64,000 bases of DNA from Lactifluus volemus (Eukaryota; Basidiomycota; Agaricomycetes; Russulales; Russulaceae). Within the stretch, counting starts at the first letter, position 1. Every line of letters begins with the position of its first letter. The stretch covers positions 186,001 through 250,000 of the forward strand of contig WTXI01000012.1 of NCBI GenBank assembly GCA_022376515.1, given 5' to 3'. This document shows positions 33,569-44,038 of this stretch, piece by piece. The notes under the pieces were generated by a model. That model worked only from the letters and a program-made list of their open reading frames with translations, was not told the DNA's origin and did no database searches. A program made the position numbers and the translations under genes.

Positions 33569-34526
33569 CGTTAGCAGGCTGTGTGTTGCTAACTAGTACG
33601 AATCTCACTGGCGCGTCAGCCAAACTCGTGACTTGTCGCGTCGCGTGATAAACCGACGGTGACTTGCACGACTCGTACACTCCAGCACATATACACTGCC
33701 GCAAGGCAGTAGAACTAGCGTATTCGGAACTCTCAGATTGGTTCGAGACTGGACAATTCATCTACAATTCTGCCGTCAAATAAGCTTTCCAGTCTGGTCC
33801 TCGGTGAAGCATGTCATTTTTAAAACGAAGAATTATCTCAGCGTAGTTCCATTTCTCTAAATTGCATCTTGTATGCATCAGGGAGAAGTTTCATACAAAG
33901 TTAGTCTATTGATAGCGTGCCAAAGGGGGATCATAATGTTCGATCTAAAATATTGATCACGGCATTCGTTCGTGGGCAATTTACGTGGCAATTTTACGGA
34001 CCAAGCATCTCCACGCAGACCACTAATAAATAACAGATAAGAAGCATGTCAAGATGGAAGGAAAAGTTGAGAACAGAGTTCCATGTGAGATGCGATGGTG
34101 CCCCATTGCTACAGTGATAGGATCAGTCGTCACCAAGGCAGAAGCGCTAAACGGCTCGCGACAATCAGACAAATTACTCAATTTCAGGGTGCGGGACAAT
34201 TACCTTCATTGAGAGGGTGGTGCCCCCATCACGAGCAGGTGTGGGATCTGTAACTCCGGCGAGTCTCCGGGAATCGGTATTAGTAATAGGCCTGTGTGCC
34301 AACTAGTAGAACAATCAGAAAAGTACTATTAAGATAGGAAAGAAAGGTACATAAGGGCTAAGCGAGTCCAAGAGTCGAGCGTACCAACAAAGAAACAAGG
34401 AGAGAGAACTCGACACTCGTTTCTGAGATGCGGTACAAGAAGCAGCACATCCAGCAGACGGTCCGGCCATCCGGATCGGGCTCTGGCCATTCGACGGCTC
34501 CCGGTCCGCCACGGGTCCACTACGGA
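33569..34526. other. Divergent interval between NBS1 and EMC8
   Basis: Nearly 1 kb holding the two divergent promoters. No gene is supported. An in-frame extension upstream of EMC8 to 34428 (33 codons, also ATG) exists but is not conserved in the family. Confidence 0.4.
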
Positions 34527-35347
34527 ATGTCAAGCCCAGCCTTTCATCTATCCAACCTCGCGTACACCAAACTCATTTTTCATGCCCTCAAATACCCCCA
34601 TCAGACGGTAAACGGTGTCCTTATCGGTTCTTTGTCACCTTCCGGCACCGTCGAGATCGTCGACGCGGTCCCTCTTCAACACCATTGGACAAATCTTAGT
34701 CCGACGATGCAAATCGGCCTTGGCATGGTGCGCTCTGCCGCTATTCCCCTTCCGTGCTTCCCCTTCGTCGATGCTGAGTATATTTCCGCAATTTTTTTCT
34801 TTGGGGGGGAGTATAGGCCATGAACCATGCAAGCAGTCACCAGCTTCGTGTAGTTGGTTATTACCAAGCGCCAGAACGCGTCGGTGACACCGCGTTATCC
34901 CCCGTCGGCGAACGTGTCGCGTCCAAGATTAAAGAGACCTTTCCTACTCCAGTAGCGCTGGTGGTGAGTTTTTTCAGAACCCGCGATTGTCCATCGGTTA
35001 CCTGTCTTGTAGATCAACGGATCCAGGCTTAACGACGAGAGCGGTTCAGCGCTTGTCGTAAGTTCATTTTTTAATGCTGGACAGTCCTACAATCCCCCAC
35101 TGACCCTTTTCTCCTCCCAACTCAGCCTTATGTAGCCTCTGCAAATACGTTCCACCAGTTGACAGTGGAGGGTAGATTTAGGTTCGACAGGACGATCCCT
35201 GCCCGCGCCTTGCGCCTCGCTCGGCAAAGCCGTCTGCTCAACGACTTTGGCGATTTTGACGATTACTTGGAGAACCGGAGTGTTCAATTTTTAAGTAATG
35301 GCGTAGTACAGGCAGCGCTCAACTCGCCGCCTCCGCCGCGGCGATAG
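34527..35347 (+). CDS. EMC8: ER membrane protein complex subunit 8/9 (MPN fold)
   Basis: Cytosolic subunit of the EMC, which inserts transmembrane segments at the ER (family knowledge). Four exons (34527-34727, 34817-34963, 35013-35057, 35126-35347) each have a length divisible by three and join at phase 0, giving 204 residues with no break. Landmarks are AYTKLIFHALKYPHQTVNGVLIG, in which AKYPH-xxVNG is the family signature, EIVDAVPLQHHW, VVGYYQAPERV, VASKIKETFP and LLNDFGDFDDYLEN near the end. The MPN metal-binding JAMM residues are absent, as usual for EMC8/9. The start 34527 is preferred because it places the MPN domain at the family's usual position. Two truncated copies lie elsewhere in the window (37681-37860; 62650-62822). 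Confidence 0.9.
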
Positions 35348-35940
35348 TAGGATAGTTAACCCATAGTCGGTACTTCCGTATCCTCCTTTTAGTTCATTCT
35401 TCGTACGGTACACTGATTTTAGACTCGTTAGAGGTGACCCTTAGAAATTCCTCGTGTTTGTACTATTGTCTTCTCTAATAGAACTCACACACGCCCGTCC
35501 TTCGCTCTGCCCTTTTCGACTCCCCCCATTTTTTTTTCGGACTGGGCAGGTTGTGGTTTAAATACGCCTGTATGCGATACGGAGGCTGATAGATGATAGA
35601 GAGCAAGGAACTTACTAGCGCACACTTCCATCGTGTTTCCACCAATCAAAGAGGCATACTGTGGTCACTTGTGATTATAATATACTAGGCTGCTGCCGTG
35701 CTTCGATGAGAAACAACCACCGCGGGCCGGTGTCCACGTGTTGACAGGAATAAGGTTTAGTTTACCCACGACTCTGAGAGCCCCTTTGTCATTCTTCGAG
35801 CACCGTTTCAAAAAGACCTGACTTCGTACTAAGCACGGTTCAAAAAAGGGGTTCGTGTTCGAGTTATAACTTGACTCGGAGATCATCTCACAACGATCAC
35901 CTATTCAGGTCATATTTCTGACATACCACACTGTCTTACA
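35348..35940. other. Intergenic between EMC8 and the first F-box gene
   Basis: No gene. The last 150 bp (from about 35790) contain phrases such as gagcaccgtttcaaaa and aagcacggttcaaaa that recur upstream of the other two F-box genes (38040-38100; 61900-61930), so the 5' flank was duplicated together with the gene. Confidence 0.5.
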
Positions 35941-37344
35941 ATGGTTACAATCGAGGCGATCCCAGATGATGTCCTCTTGGATATCTTTGATTTCTTCCTC
36001 CAGGTGTCAGGATACTATCCAAACAGTCGGGCGAGGAGCTGGAATAGGCTTGTCCACGTATGTAAAAGATGGCGATACATTGTGTTTGCCTCTCCACTCC
36101 GTCTCGATCTGTGCCTTTACTGTTCAAGATATACTCCTGTGAGGGAGACGTTGGATGTCTGGCCCCCCCTGCCCATGCAAATATCGTCAGGTCGTCTAAG
36201 CGATAACATTCTTGCTGCACTCGAGCACCGCGACCGCATACGCGAGGTTTCGCTCGATGATATATCAATGGACTTGGACTCGGAGCATTGGGTCACATTG
36301 ATGCAGAAGCCAATTCCGTCACTTGAACGTCTTTCAATATCTTCTAGAAATCCGCCGCCACTTTCCAGTTCGTTCTTAGGCGGATCCGCCCCACGCCTAC
36401 AGAGGCTCTCTTTGTGGCGCACTTCACTTCCAACATTACCCCAACTTCTTTCGTCCTCCCGTGACCTCGTTTATCTCTCTATTGAGCAAATCCCATATGA
36501 TGGCTACATTTCACCTGAGGCAATGGCAACATGCATCTGCTCCCTGACTAGGCTCACGAACCTTTCCATCACTTTCTGTCCCACCTCTTTGGCTTCTCGC
36601 ACCCGCCCTCCGAGTCGTCAAAGAACCCGAGGACCATCTCCGTTAACATGCACCGTCCTCGCCTCTCTCATCAGCTTCAAGTTCGATGGTGACAACAGGT
36701 ACTTGGAGTACCTCGTAGCCCAAGTTGAAGCTCCTGTACTCAAAGATGCCGAAATATCACTCGTCGATTTAACACTCTCCAATTCTCTCACGTTTGACAT
36801 AGAAAGCCTCGCTCGGTTCATTGGTCATTCACCAAATCTCTTGTCATACCACCGAGCAGTTGTGGTCTGCCAAGGTGGTGTGGAGCTCACATTCTATCCC
36901 ATGAAAACGTATAGCCACAACTTTATTTTGACAATCCCATGCGACAATGTGAGCTCGGAACTCCCGTCTATGGTACAAATATGCAGCAACCTTTCGCTCC
37001 TGCTGTCTGGAATCGAACAGCTCGATATTGAGGGAAGTCGGACCCCACCTGTGCAAGCCGACAGGGATGATGCTAAATGGCTGGAAGTTTTCCGCCCGTT
37101 CACTTCTGTCCAGATCTTGAAGATATCTGGTAGGGTGGAACCACACATTGTCAGGGCACTGAAGAGGCTCGGTGAGGAAGTAGCGGCAATGGTATTTCCT
37201 GCATTGGAGCACCTTTACATAGAGGAAAAGTATCTGCCACCTGCATCTAAGTGGGACGTTGGACGATTCATCACCACTCGTCAACGGTCGGATCACCCTG
37301 TTGCTGTTCATTACTTCGAGGAGTCGCGATACAAGGAGAAATGA
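35941..37344 (+). CDS. F-box protein 1 (single exon, 467 residues)
   Basis: Uninterrupted frame from the ATG at 35941. An N-terminal F-box (IEAIPDDVLLDIFDFFLQ, then WNRLVHVCKRWRYIVFASPLRLDL) is the Skp1-binding module that would couple substrates to an SCF ubiquitin ligase. The rest is an irregular leucine-rich region (APRLQRLSLW, LPTLPQLLSSSRDLVYLSIEQIP, ALKRLGEEVAAMVFPALEHLYI; quoted in short parts) ending RFITTRQRSDHPVAVHYFEE. It is one of three full-length paralogues here (38098-39573 plus; 60428-61891 minus) that share the same start and end motifs. The target is unknown. Intact coding sequence suggests function. Confidence 0.88.
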   Translation: MVTIEAIPDDVLLDIFDFFLQVSGYYPNSRARSWNRLVHVCKRWRYIVFASPLRLDLCLYCSRYTPVRETLDVWPPLPMQISSGRLSDNILAALEHRDRIREVSLDDISMDLDSEHWVTLMQKPIPSLERLSISSRNPPPLSSSFLGGSAPRLQRLSLWRTSLPTLPQLLSSSRDLVYLSIEQIPYDGYISPEAMATCICSLTRLTNLSITFCPTSLASRTRPPSRQRTRGPSPLTCTVLASLISFKFDGDNRYLEYLVAQVEAPVLKDAEISLVDLTLSNSLTFDIESLARFIGHSPNLLSYHRAVVVCQGGVELTFYPMKTYSHNFILTIPCDNVSSELPSMVQICSNLSLLLSGIEQLDIEGSRTPPVQADRDDAKWLEVFRPFTSVQILKISGRVEPHIVRALKRLGEEVAAMVFPALEHLYIEEKYLPPASKWDVGRFITTRQRSDHPVAVHYFEESRYKEK

Positions 37345-37680
37345 TGGCACAGGCAAGTGTTGTCCAATTTTTGTTCCATTTGGAGGTCAATGTTGTCTAC
37401 AACCCCCTGTCAGTACCTACACCCATTGAATCATGCTTGAACCTGTGGATCCTATGAGCGTGCTGTGCTCTATTGATGTCTATATAGCTCATGTCGCACC
37501 ACGCTCACAAGCTCAACTTGAATGTAATATGATCATGATATGATTGATGTCAGGCTAAAGACAGATTATATGATGTGTTGCAATCAACAAGAAATCATAG
37601 ACAGGTGAGTGCGCTGGCCGAATGAACAAGGGTGATGGATAATGAAAACACAAACCTCAACGTAGCCACGAGGCAACGAC

Positions 37681-37860
37681 CTCGCGTACACCAAACTCAT
37701 TCTTCATGCCCTCAAATACCCCCACCAGAAGGTAAACGGTGTCTTTATCGGCTCTTTGTCTGCTTCCGGCACTGTCGAGATCGTCGACGCGGTCCCTCTC
37801 CAACACCATTAGACGGATCTTACTAGTCCTACGATGCAAGTCGGCCTTGGCATGGTGCGC
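37681..37860 (+). pseudogene. Truncated copy of EMC8 exon 1
   Basis: About 180 bp closely matching EMC8 34560-34735, from the codons for LAYTKLI through GLGM and the first intron bases (catggtgcgc). The Trp codon of QHHW is replaced by TAG (cattagacg against cattggaca), so it cannot encode the protein. Nothing of the later exons follows. It sits directly upstream of F-box gene 2, the same order as intact EMC8 and F-box gene 1. Confidence 0.9.
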
Positions 37861-38097
37861 CGTGTGGTTAGACCGCTGACATAATGGAGGAACAAGCGAC
37901 CTCTTGACACGTGACCACGACGCGAGTGGCCCTCCAACATGTCCGAGTCCGACTAGCATACAGCCCAGCCTCTCCACGTAGTTACCTTGTCTACATTCTT
38001 CAATGAGCCCTCATAAGCACAACGAAGGCCCTCTCATAGACACTATTTCAAAACCACCTGATGGTCCTGACTTCTTAAGCACTCGAGGACGAGGTTC

Positions 38098-39573
38098 GTG
38101 CTTTTAAGCTGCTCTCACAGCGATCACTTATCGTCTGGTGCAGGTCATGTCTCACCACGTGTTACGATCGAGGCGCTCCCCGATGATACCCTCCTGGATA
38201 TCTTTTATTTCCGCCTCCAGGGTTTTGAAGGCGATTTGAACCATTGGGCGAGGAACTCGTGTTGGATTATTCTCGTGCACGTATGCCAAAGATGGCGATA
38301 TGTTGTATTTGCATCCCCAGTCCGTCTCGATCTGTGCCTTTCCTGTACAGATCGTACTCCTGTGAGGGAGACGTTGAATGTCTGGCCTTCCCTGCCTATC
38401 AGAATATGGTCCCGCCATTTGGGTGATAACATCCTTGCTGCACTCGAGCACCGTGACCGCGTTCGCGGGGTTTCAACGTCACTCCAAAGAAGATTGCTGG
38501 AGCATTTGATCACAGTAATGCAGGAGTCATTCCCTGCGCTAGAATGCCTTTCTCTTGGGGCAACTTATAACAATGATGAAGCTCTGCCAGTGCTTCCCAG
38601 TACGTTCTTATGTGGATCGGCCCCTCGCCTACACAGACTCATTTTGCGGCGCATTTCACTTCCAACATTACCTCAACTTCTTTCGTCCTCTAATGACCTT
38701 GTCTATCTCTCCCTTTACGACATCCCATCCACTGGTTACATTTCCCCGGAAGCGATGGCAACATGCATCTGTGCCTTGACCCGGCTCACGAACCTTCGCA
38801 TCATTTTCAGTTCCGGCTGTGTGGATGCGCATACCCTCCGTGATCGAAGAGCTCGAGAACCATCTCCGCTGACTCGCGCAGTCCTCGCCTCTCTCACGGA
38901 GTTCAAGTTCAGCGGACATAGAAAGTACTGCGAGTACCTCGTGGCGCGAATCGAAGCTCCTGTACTCGGCTTTGCCAAAATACTACTCATTGACTTAGCA
39001 TTCCCCAATCAGCCCAGCTTTGACGTGCAAAACCTCGCTCGGTTCATTAGTCAATCACAGATATTCATGTCATTCAATCGAGCGGAGATGAAATTCGGCT
39101 TTGTTGAACTGAAGATCCTTCCTCCAACTCAAGCTAATGGATTCACTTTGGGAATGGTATGCGAAGATACAATTTGGCAACTCGCATGTATGGCACAAAT
39201 TTGTCACCACTTTTCGCTCCTTCTGTCCGGCATGGAACGACTCGGCATTGATGGGCGTCTGGTTCGGACTCGGATGCCATCTGAGCAAGATCCCAAATGG
39301 CTGGAAGTTTTCCGCCCGTTTACTTCTGTCCAGAGCCTGCAAATATCTGGCCTGGGGTCACCACTCATCGTGTCGGCGCTAGAAAGGCTCAGTCGGGAAT
39401 TAGCAACAAACGTATTTCCGTCACTGAGCGATCTTTACGTAGTGTGGAAGGGGGATCATCTGCCGGTACCTGAATCGGAGCAGAGGGATAGGGATATCGG
39501 ACGATTCATAACCGCACGTCAATGTTCAAACCACCCTGTCGTTGTTCACTATTTGGAGGATAAGGAGAAATAG
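38098..39573 (+). CDS. F-box protein 2 (about 490 codons, start codon lost)
   Basis: Open frame of the same family as the gene at 35941: VTIEALPDDTLLDIFYFRLQ, ILVHVCQRWRYVVFASPVRLDL, PVRETLNVWPSLP, leucine-rich middle, and the end RFITARQCSNHPVVVHYLED. The frame is complete, but it opens at GTG (38098), and no in-frame ATG occurs before 38518, well after the F-box. The paralogue on the minus strand has ATGAGCTCTTCTCGC at the position where this copy reads aagctgctctcacagc. Either initiation relies on an upstream exon (a cag|gtcatg site lies at 38142-38148) or the gene has lost its start. The product would be an SCF adaptor of unknown target. Confidence 0.75.
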   Translation: MLLSCSHSDHLSSGAGHVSPRVTIEALPDDTLLDIFYFRLQGFEGDLNHWARNSCWIILVHVCQRWRYVVFASPVRLDLCLSCTDRTPVRETLNVWPSLPIRIWSRHLGDNILAALEHRDRVRGVSTSLQRRLLEHLITVMQESFPALECLSLGATYNNDEALPVLPSTFLCGSAPRLHRLILRRISLPTLPQLLSSSNDLVYLSLYDIPSTGYISPEAMATCICALTRLTNLRIIFSSGCVDAHTLRDRRAREPSPLTRAVLASLTEFKFSGHRKYCEYLVARIEAPVLGFAKILLIDLAFPNQPSFDVQNLARFISQSQIFMSFNRAEMKFGFVELKILPPTQANGFTLGMVCEDTIWQLACMAQICHHFSLLLSGMERLGIDGRLVRTRMPSEQDPKWLEVFRPFTSVQSLQISGLGSPLIVSALERLSRELATNVFPSLSDLYVVWKGDHLPVPESEQRDRDIGRFITARQCSNHPVVVHYLEDKEK

Positions 39574-39980
39574 GGCTTAGATCTCTATTATATTAAAAGT
39601 TAAAAGCTGTAACGTCACACAGGCTGTGGGGCATTGTCATTGATCTGCGCGCGATCGAGCACCTCACCTGTGACAACCAGCATCCTTTCGACGGACGCGA
39701 CGGTGTCGTGATCGTGTAGCTCCGACGTCGCTTGCAACGTTGGTTTGTGGGTTGTGGCACCTAAACTTTTATCACGTGGCTCTAAACATCGGCAAATAAG
39801 TTAGCTGTACAGTAATTTAAGTCCGCATGTCAATACTCGCAAAGCCTACTCCCTGACTAGGCCTGACTGCCCAAATGCCAAGTGAGTCGGAACCGTCCTA
39901 GGTGAGAGAAGTTCACTCATAGTCGTGAAGATAGTACTCCAAACCTCTGGTCGCTCTTTCGATTAGATACAAGACTGAAA
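39574..39980. other. Intergenic, no gene recognised
   Basis: F-box 2 3' flank and 5' flank of the orphan-family pseudogene. The phrase gagagaagttcactcatagtcgtga (39904 onward) recurs, inverted, next to the intact copy near 56970-56985, so the flank is part of the duplicated block. Confidence 0.5.
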
Positions 39981-40641
39981 ATGGCCAACCTTATCCGATC
40001 TGCAAAGTCGGGCAGAGATTGGACTGCTAACGATCTGATTGCATATAACATTACGGTGGTTGCTTAGTCGCCACAGGATTTTTTTCGTGGAATCACGGAG
40101 CCATCCTTAGACGATGTGGATCCTTCACTCATTAGTAACTCCACGGCTGATGCGGACAATCTCACTGACAATCCAAGTTAATAGTCCTGCTTGTTTTACA
40201 AGAAGACAAACCATTGTCAATACATCAAATTATACTGGTATGTACTATGCAGCAATCACTTCTGCAATGACTGGTGGTGTAGGGTTTAACCCTGAACCAC
40301 AAGTAATTGCAGAAGCAATTGCTGTGTACCAGTATAATAAAAAGAAATGGCAGACTGGAGGTCTTCCCACCCTGGACACCATGACTATTCCCTGCATCAC
40401 CATGGTTGGCATGCAACCCATGTTCTATCTGATCCCGGTTACTCAAGCACTCAGCACCGCGGTTGTGACCAGCCAATACCCCAAGACTCCAACTAAGGTT
40501 GTCAAGTGTGTCATAGCTTCGGGGCCCAACCGCCCATTCAGTGAAGGCATGATGACGCCCGAGTATACGTGAGTTGCCTTTCAGCATTTCATCGCGTTCA
40601 AAATCCTTGCCAAAGAACATTGGCAAGCATTCCTTGTCTGA
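39981..40641 (+). pseudogene. Decayed copy of the orphan gene at 56107-56907
   Basis: Begins MANLIRSAKS like the intact gene and follows it (LIAYNITVVA, FFRGITEPSLDDVDPSLIS), but with an internal TAG at about 40064 and a deletion. The segment for the central region (YFTHLDL to VLLVLQQD) is largely missing. A 3' portion stays collinear: PEPQVIAEAIAVYQYNKKK, LDTMTIPCITMVGMQP, FYLIPVTQALSTAVV, and EGMMTPEYT followed by a TGA where the intact gene has Arg. It ends at the homologous stop 40639-40641. Confidence 0.85.
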
Positions 40642-41042
40642 GCCCCCCTCGTTGCGTGTATGTTCACAGGCCAGATTGTTCAGTTTCGACCTGCTACTTC
40701 TTCTGAATAGTCAATCACGCAAGTTCATGACGACCCCGGTCTCTGATCCCTCTGTCCAACTGGAGCATACCCTCTCAGTAAAGCCACTACAGCTTGATAT
40801 ACATATACCTAGCCACGCAGCACCAACAAGGTCTCCTTCCTGCCCCACACCACACTTTCATATTGGTGCCACAAAGCATGGTTGTGATACTCTGGACACT
40901 TGAGCACTCTATATCAATTATCGTCCGTGCTCTGCTCTATATACATGTGCCAAATCGGTTCGAGATGGCGTGAAGCAACTAACCGTACCACCCAATAAAT
41001 CTTCCTTTTCAGAGATCGACAAAATAGGTTTTTATTGATTTT
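40642..41042. other. Intergenic, no gene recognised
   Basis: 3' flank of the pseudogene and of the minus-strand gene that ends at 41043. An A/T-rich segment at 41000-41045 (aggtttttattgattttt) would carry the poly-A signals of the latter. Confidence 0.4.
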
Positions 41043-43956
41043 TCATTGTACGATGTGCGGACGCAGAGGCTGTATGCAAATACGCTGACGAGCAGCTGTG
41101 GGCAGTGATGATGATGATGACGACGATGACGACGAGAATGACGATAACGATGATGCTGATCCCGGTGCAGGTGCAGGTGCCACTTCAGCAGTAGTAGGAG
41201 CAACAGATGTAGGAAGGAGCAGCTTTGGCGGGCGCCCATGATTGCTACGTCTAGAGTCCACCTTGGCAGCGTGAGGCCCTGGCTCCCATATACGCGGCGG
41301 GCTCGGCGGGCTCGGGCCGGGGTAAGAAGACGAGAACGACGACAGTGATGGTGGCGGTTGTTGTTGTTGTTGTTGGGAATATCGATGGGCATGAGCACGA
41401 GAAGGAGGATGATGATGGGTGGAAGAGTAGCCGTGTTGTCCATGAGCATAGTCATCGTTACCACCACCATAACCACCACGCGCAGCTGGCTCTGGCATTT
41501 GTGACGGAGGGAGGAGCGGTGCAGCCCCGTACTGGTAGTCATCATAACTGGGTCCGGGTCCATAGTCAATGCGATAATCGGGGCGAAAACCATAACGTCG
41601 CTCTTCTGGATATACGGGAGCAGAAGGACACACGGCATGCCAGGGCTCCATGTGCGGCGCATGATACGGATCTGGGGCGGCGTACAACCCCGAATCATCA
41701 TACCGCCGCGTGACACCGAACTCGTACGGGTGGTGCCCATGCCCGCGCGCACCATTAGACCAACTTCGTCTCCGCTCTCCAGGGGGGTAATGGTCCAAGG
41801 ACGACGCCTCGTGGCGTCGAGGCGGGTAATCACGTGATTGTTTGAAGGCTTGACGCCGAGGAACGTTCACGTTCACGTTGACGGGAGAGGTGTGCTCAGG
41901 TGGACGGGCAGGGAGAGAATCAGGGGGAAGTTCACCAGGCTCAGGTTTAGAGTCAACGTAACCAGGACGCGGGAGAAGGATCGGTTCAGCCGACGCAACT
42001 TGTGATCGCGACGGTTTTGTTGAGGAGAGAAATTGCTCCGCCTGGCTTGGCAACTTTGGTTTCTTCTTGGGGTTTTTGCCGTCCTTTTCTGCCCCATCTG
42101 TACACTTCCTCTTCGCCTTTTTAGGCTCACGAGGTGGAGGCAATTCGACCTTATATCCCTCTGACGGAGGGGCTCCAGGAAAACGAAGAAACTCAATCGC
42201 TCCCTGCTCGAATGCATGCAGGACCACAGCAACTTTAGCATCATTCCTGCTACGATAATCGGCTGGCACTGTCCAAGAGCGATTCTCGTGCTCTTCAGGC
42301 GGCTCTTTTAGCTTGAGCGTCAAGACGCAACCGATTGCTGATGACGCATCATAACGCAAGTCCAAAAAAAACAAACAAAGGAACAGGCATACCATCACGG
42401 TCCTTCGTGTACTCGAACATCACGGGTAGTTTATTGGGCCAAAATTTCGCGTACTCCCCGGTCAAGAGCGGAAGAATGGTTTCAAAAACGAGAGTTCTTG
42501 TTTCGGGCGGTACTTTTATCTCTAGCGCTTCGGCGATAGACCGGACATATGCACCAACCCCTGCAGAAAGGGCTACAAGACAGACGGCGTTCTTCGCGTC
42601 TGCACGCTTCGGGAATTGCGGGTCGACGAGATATGTGCGAACTTCGCCGGGCCGGACTAGACGCAAAACAGCGCCATGTGCTGAGACACAATTGCCAAAA
42701 AAAAAAATAAGAAACAAAGAGAAAACATGGAGCGACGGCGAAACGTACTGCCAAGTTTGGTGTCGGTAGTCCAGATGAACTTGAGCTCAAACTTTGCACC
42801 ACGTGCAGATTGTATGAGCGTGTTCAGCCAACCGGGTGCGTTGATCTCCGACACTGTCTTGTCATCGACAGGCTCTGGCAGCGGGCGAGGAAGAGCTTCG
42901 AAAAAGCCCTGCAAAGTGAGCGCGATCGGCGGTGGTGGAGGCGGAGCGGCAGAATTCGCATCGTCTTCCTGAGGCTGGAAGTGGCGCTTTTCGGTTGGTG
43001 CCATCTGCCCATTCCCAAACTTGATAAAGTCTAATATGCCCTCTGAAATCGCGTCGGCGGCGCAGGCAGCTTTGGCTTCTTCAAAGGTGGGGTGCACGAC
43101 GTCGACGGAGAAGACACGAAAGAGATGCAGCGAGAGCTTGACTTGCAACGCACACCCATACTCTGGTCGCATATTATGATTGAGAGGGAGGAGGAGGGGG
43201 ATAATGACTCACTGCCGATCGGTTTGCTATCGATGAGGAATATCCACCGCGGCTTGACACGACCTGCGCGCCATTCAACACAGCACGTCTCGATCTCCTT
43301 AACCCCAGGATCCTCCTGCGCGTCCATCGGTGATGGCTCCTGTACCGATCCTGGCGCATCGAGAGGCGCGAGGACGAGCCCGCGTTTCGCCACAGCTTCT
43401 GGCGAGCCATTCTTAATAAAGTCGATCGCGCCCATGTCGACCGCTACGGCTGCGGCCGCAGCGCGCGCCTCTGCTTTGCGTATGAACTCTGGCTTTGAAG
43501 TGTACGAGCGTGTGGCACCATTGGGGCGTGTAATGGTCAGGATACACCGTTTTCCTAAACGAAAAGAGGTCAATTGTGAAGGAGGCAATCGTATGAGGAG
43601 GTGATGGAATACTTGCTTTGTTTTCCATCCTCTTCGATGATCTCGTAATTTAACGCATCGATGCTTCCGAATGTTTGCGAGCAGATCTGGTGCAGGACGA
43701 ATATGGGCGCAGCGGTCTGGGATGGTTTACCCTCGCCGTCTTTATCCTCGATGAAGAGGGGTAGCGCGAGGGGAGCATCGTGATAGAGCGGATTTGAGAG
43801 GAAGTTGTTTTCTTGTGGCGCGGGTTCCTGGTATGGATCACGCAGAAAGTCCTCGAGAGTAAGGGCGCCAAGTCTGAGAAGATTAGAAGAGACAGTCTCA
43901 AAATAACAACTTTGAGAGGGTGGCACTGAAGAGATATCGTCAAAGACTGTAGCCAT
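41043..43956 (-). CDS. Four-module (dsRBD-like) repeat protein with long disordered tail
   Basis: Start is the ATG at 43956 (MATVFDDIS). After an N-terminal domain (to about 43640), four degenerate modules follow, most beginning just after an intron: CILTITRPNGATRSYTS with KAEARAAAAAVAVDMGAIDFIK (43565-43410); GCALQVKL with EEAKAACAADAISEGILDFIK (43160-43010); GAVLRLVRPGEVRTY with RADAKNAVCLVALSAGV (42690-42540); and GCVLTLKL with RNDAKVAVVLHAFEQGAIEFLR (42340-42180). The beta-strand pairs followed by an A-K-x-A-rich helix resemble the double-stranded RNA-binding fold, but the key KKxAK basic patch is weak. The C-terminal 380 residues are Pro/Ser/Tyr/Gln-rich low complexity with a basic cluster (KKAKRKC ... 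KNPKKKPK). The function is unknown; RNA binding is a guess. Exon ends are approximate. Confidence 0.65.
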
Positions 43957-44038
43957 GCGGTAAGATGTGAAGAGACAAGACAAGACGGGTAGGCGGCCCG
44001 GCGCCTGGCCTTTTTGTCTACTTTCCGCCAACGCCAAA
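43957..44038. promoter_or_regulatory. 82-bp bidirectional promoter interval
   Basis: Only 82 bp separate the divergent ATG codons at 43956 (minus) and 44039 (plus). The interval is GC-rich (gggtaggcggcccggcgcctggcc) and lacks a TATA box. Both 5' untranslated regions and core promoters must overlap here or extend into the neighbouring coding regions. Confidence 0.6.

Noticed and set aside
34428..34526. 33-codon N-terminal extension of EMC8
   Set aside because: In frame and with ATG, but low-complexity and absent from the family; the start at 34527 fits the conserved MPN position.
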